From Sulfurospirillum sp. (GTDB taxonomy: Bacteria; Campylobacterota; Campylobacteria; Campylobacterales; QNZT01), in the NCBI GenBank assembly GCA_003978405.1, contig QNZU01000027.1:1-6465 (forward strand): a stretch of 6,465 bases of DNA. The letters are read 5' to 3'. This document shows positions 5,231-6,465 of this stretch, one piece after another. Within the stretch, counting starts at the first letter, position 1; each line of letters opens with the position of its first letter. The notes under the pieces were generated by a model. The model was not told the origin of the DNA and did no database searches. It saw only the letters and a program-made list of their open reading frames with translations. Made by a program: the position numbers and the translations under genes.

Positions 5231-6465
5231 ATGAAAAAGTTGTTGATATTGCCTTTGATAGTTTTTGCAATCAGTGGGTGTAACAGTAGTGATTCAAAAA
5301 AGAGTTCATTAAATGAGGGATTTGACAAACAATCAAAATCCAAAATCGATGAAAATATAAAAAAGATACATCTTTTAGGAACAAATTTTGAGTGGCAAAA
5401 TGAGCCTGTTGAAAAAAAGAGTTGGCAGGAAGCTATAGATTACTGTCAGGGAAACGGGATGAGACTTCCTACTTCAAGGGAGTTTTTTGCCATACTTGAT
5501 ACAAACCGTTCAATCGATGAGGTATTTCCATCAAATATCAAAGAGTTTTGGACGAGCGACTCTTATGATAATGACAGAGCATGGAAAATCAGCACATGGA
5601 CCACTACCCAAACATATCGTAACAAAAGCAGCAAACTTGGAGTAAGATGTCTAAAAAACGGTAAATTAGATACCCATACTTATGAAAAAAAAGATAATAA
5701 AATTATTGATACCAATGAAAATACGGCTCAAGAGAAGATTTGGCAGGATTTGGCTGAGAATGGTACCAATAAGCTTACATTTGAACAGGCACAAAATTAT
5801 TGTAAATCTTATGATATGAGACTGCCTACTCTTTTTGAGTTGGAAGAGTTTTTGGATGCATCACCAAATTATGTTAAAAAAGGCGATTTTCTCTCGTATT
5901 GGAGTTCAACTCCTCTGCCGACAGACAAAAACAGTGTTATGAGTGTTGATTTTACAAACGGGGCAGTTTTGTTTAGTGACAAAAAAGAGAACAACCATAT
6001 TCGATGTGTCAAAATAGTAGATAAAAAAGCTCCTGTAATTTATTTAAATGGTGACAAAAACATTACAATTGATCAAAATCAAAACTATACTGAACTAGGT
6101 GCTTATGCAATAGATGAAACTGATGGCAATGTGAGTGTGCAAATTAGTGGATCTGTTGATATCACAAAAGCGGGTGTTTATACTATCACATACACAGCCA
6201 AAGACAGTGCAAACAATATCTCAACTCTTACTAGAAGTGTGAGAGTTAAAGATATTACCAAGCCTGATTTGACTTTGATTGGTTCCAATCCGCAAATTGT
6301 CCGTATCCACCAAAAGTATGAGGAGTATGGTGCAAAAGCTGTTGATGATAAGGATGGAAATATATCAGAAAAAATCATCATAGACTCTTCAGAGGTAAAT
6401 ATCTCAAAAGTGGGAGATTATAATGTTACTTACACAGTGAGTGACAGTTCAAACAACAGTTCGAT
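5231..6465 (+). CDS. Lipoprotein with two Lcl_C/DUF1566 domains and tandem Ig-like (DUF5011-type) domains, cut by right edge
   Basis: At least 411 residues are open to the right edge. The N-terminus is a lipoprotein signal with lipobox ISGC; C17 is the predicted lipidated residue, followed by Asn-Ser rather than Asp, which favours outer-membrane sorting in enterobacterial rules. Two Lcl_C (DUF1566) domains lie at about 64-141 and 183-260. Each shows an A-x2-YC helix, RLPT, a Trp-Thr/Ser-Ser strand and a closing RC. Cysteine pairs C72/C140 and C191/C259 are each 68 residues apart and may form disulfides. Two Ig-like repeats follow, at 266-340 and from 344, each with APV/KPD, a GA-A-DxxDG motif, a G-x-Y-x-(I/V)-T-Y-T strand and D-S-(A/S)-N-N. 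Such repeats usually act as stalks. The Lcl_C domain of Legionella Lcl binds sulfated glycans, so a surface-binding role is possible but unproven. The real C-terminus is outside the window. Confidence 0.9.
   Translation, partial: MKKLLILPLIVFAISGCNSSDSKKSSLNEGFDKQSKSKIDENIKKIHLLGTNFEWQNEPVEKKSWQEAIDYCQGNGMRLPTSREFFAILDTNRSIDEVFPSNIKEFWTSDSYDNDRAWKISTWTTTQTYRNKSSKLGVRCLKNGKLDTHTYEKKDNKIIDTNENTAQEKIWQDLAENGTNKLTFEQAQNYCKSYDMRLPTLFELEEFLDASPNYVKKGDFLSYWSSTPLPTDKNSVMSVDFTNGAVLFSDKKENNHIRCVKIVDKKAPVIYLNGDKNITIDQNQNYTELGAYAIDETDGNVSVQISGSVDITKAGVYTITYTAKDSANNISTLTRSVRVKDITKPDLTLIGSNPQIVRIHQKYEEYGAKAVDDKDGNISEKIIIDSSEVNISKVGDYNVTYTVSDSSNNSS
5420..6010 (+). repeat. Duplicated Lcl_C/DUF1566 domain within the lipoprotein gene
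   Basis: Two coding copies (about 5420-5653 and 5777-6010) align without shifting at their key positions: YC, RLPT and the final RC. They are 119 codons apart. The DNA has diverged, so this is an old intragenic duplication rather than a recent one. Confidence 0.65.
6026..6463 (+). repeat. Tandem Ig-like (DUF5011-type) repeats, second copy reaching the window edge
   Basis: Copies at about 6026-6250 and 6260-6463 share the pattern of a proline-led first strand, GA-A-DxxDGN, a G-x-Y-x-(I/V)-T-Y-T strand and a D-S-(A/S)-N-N turn. More copies may lie beyond the right edge. Confidence 0.7.

Noticed and set aside
6178..6381. Minus-strand open frame of 67 codons
   Set aside because: It is antisense to the Ig-like repeats of the lipoprotein and has no start signals or recognisable motif.

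Overview
The window looks like chromosomal DNA from a member of the Campylobacterota (Sulfurimonas/Sulfurovum/Arcobacter-like). It is AT-rich and gene-dense, its lysine and isoleucine codons are mostly AAA and ATA/ATT, and its only intergenic gap is short and T-rich. The protein types also fit: a CHASE2 adenylate cyclase, a non-canonical HD phosphohydrolase and DUF1566 lipoproteins. The taxonomic call is an inference from style, not from a marker gene. I see no mobile element, tRNA, rRNA, CRISPR array or convincing terminator.

Layout: two divergent transcription units face away from a gap of about 77 bp (3939-4015). Leftward (minus strand) are a complete 711-residue CHASE2 class III adenylate cyclase (3938-1803) and, overlapping its 3' end by 29 bp, a metallo-beta-lactamase-fold cyclic-nucleotide phosphodiesterase-like ORF (1831-1307). 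That ORF is interrupted inside its domain at a run of six A residues. The missing second half of the MBL domain, a GAF domain and the start of an HD-GYP-type domain continue in the -1 frame to the left edge (position 1). Together they look like one gene for an MBL-GAF-HD phosphohydrolase of more than 610 residues, split by a single-base indel or joined by frameshifting.

Rightward (plus strand) are a secreted FecR-domain protein (4016-5230) and, immediately after its stop codon, a lipoprotein (5231 to beyond the right edge). The lipoprotein has two Lcl_C/DUF1566 domains followed by at least two DUF5011-like Ig domains.

Working model (inference): this is an envelope-sensing second-messenger locus. 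The periplasmic FecR protein and the surface lipoprotein would handle or report an extracytoplasmic cue. The CHASE2 cyclase would sense it across the inner membrane and make cAMP. The MBL domain would hydrolyse cAMP, and the fused GAF/HD-GYP part could tie cAMP levels to c-di-GMP breakdown. No stretch longer than 300 bp lacks a gene.
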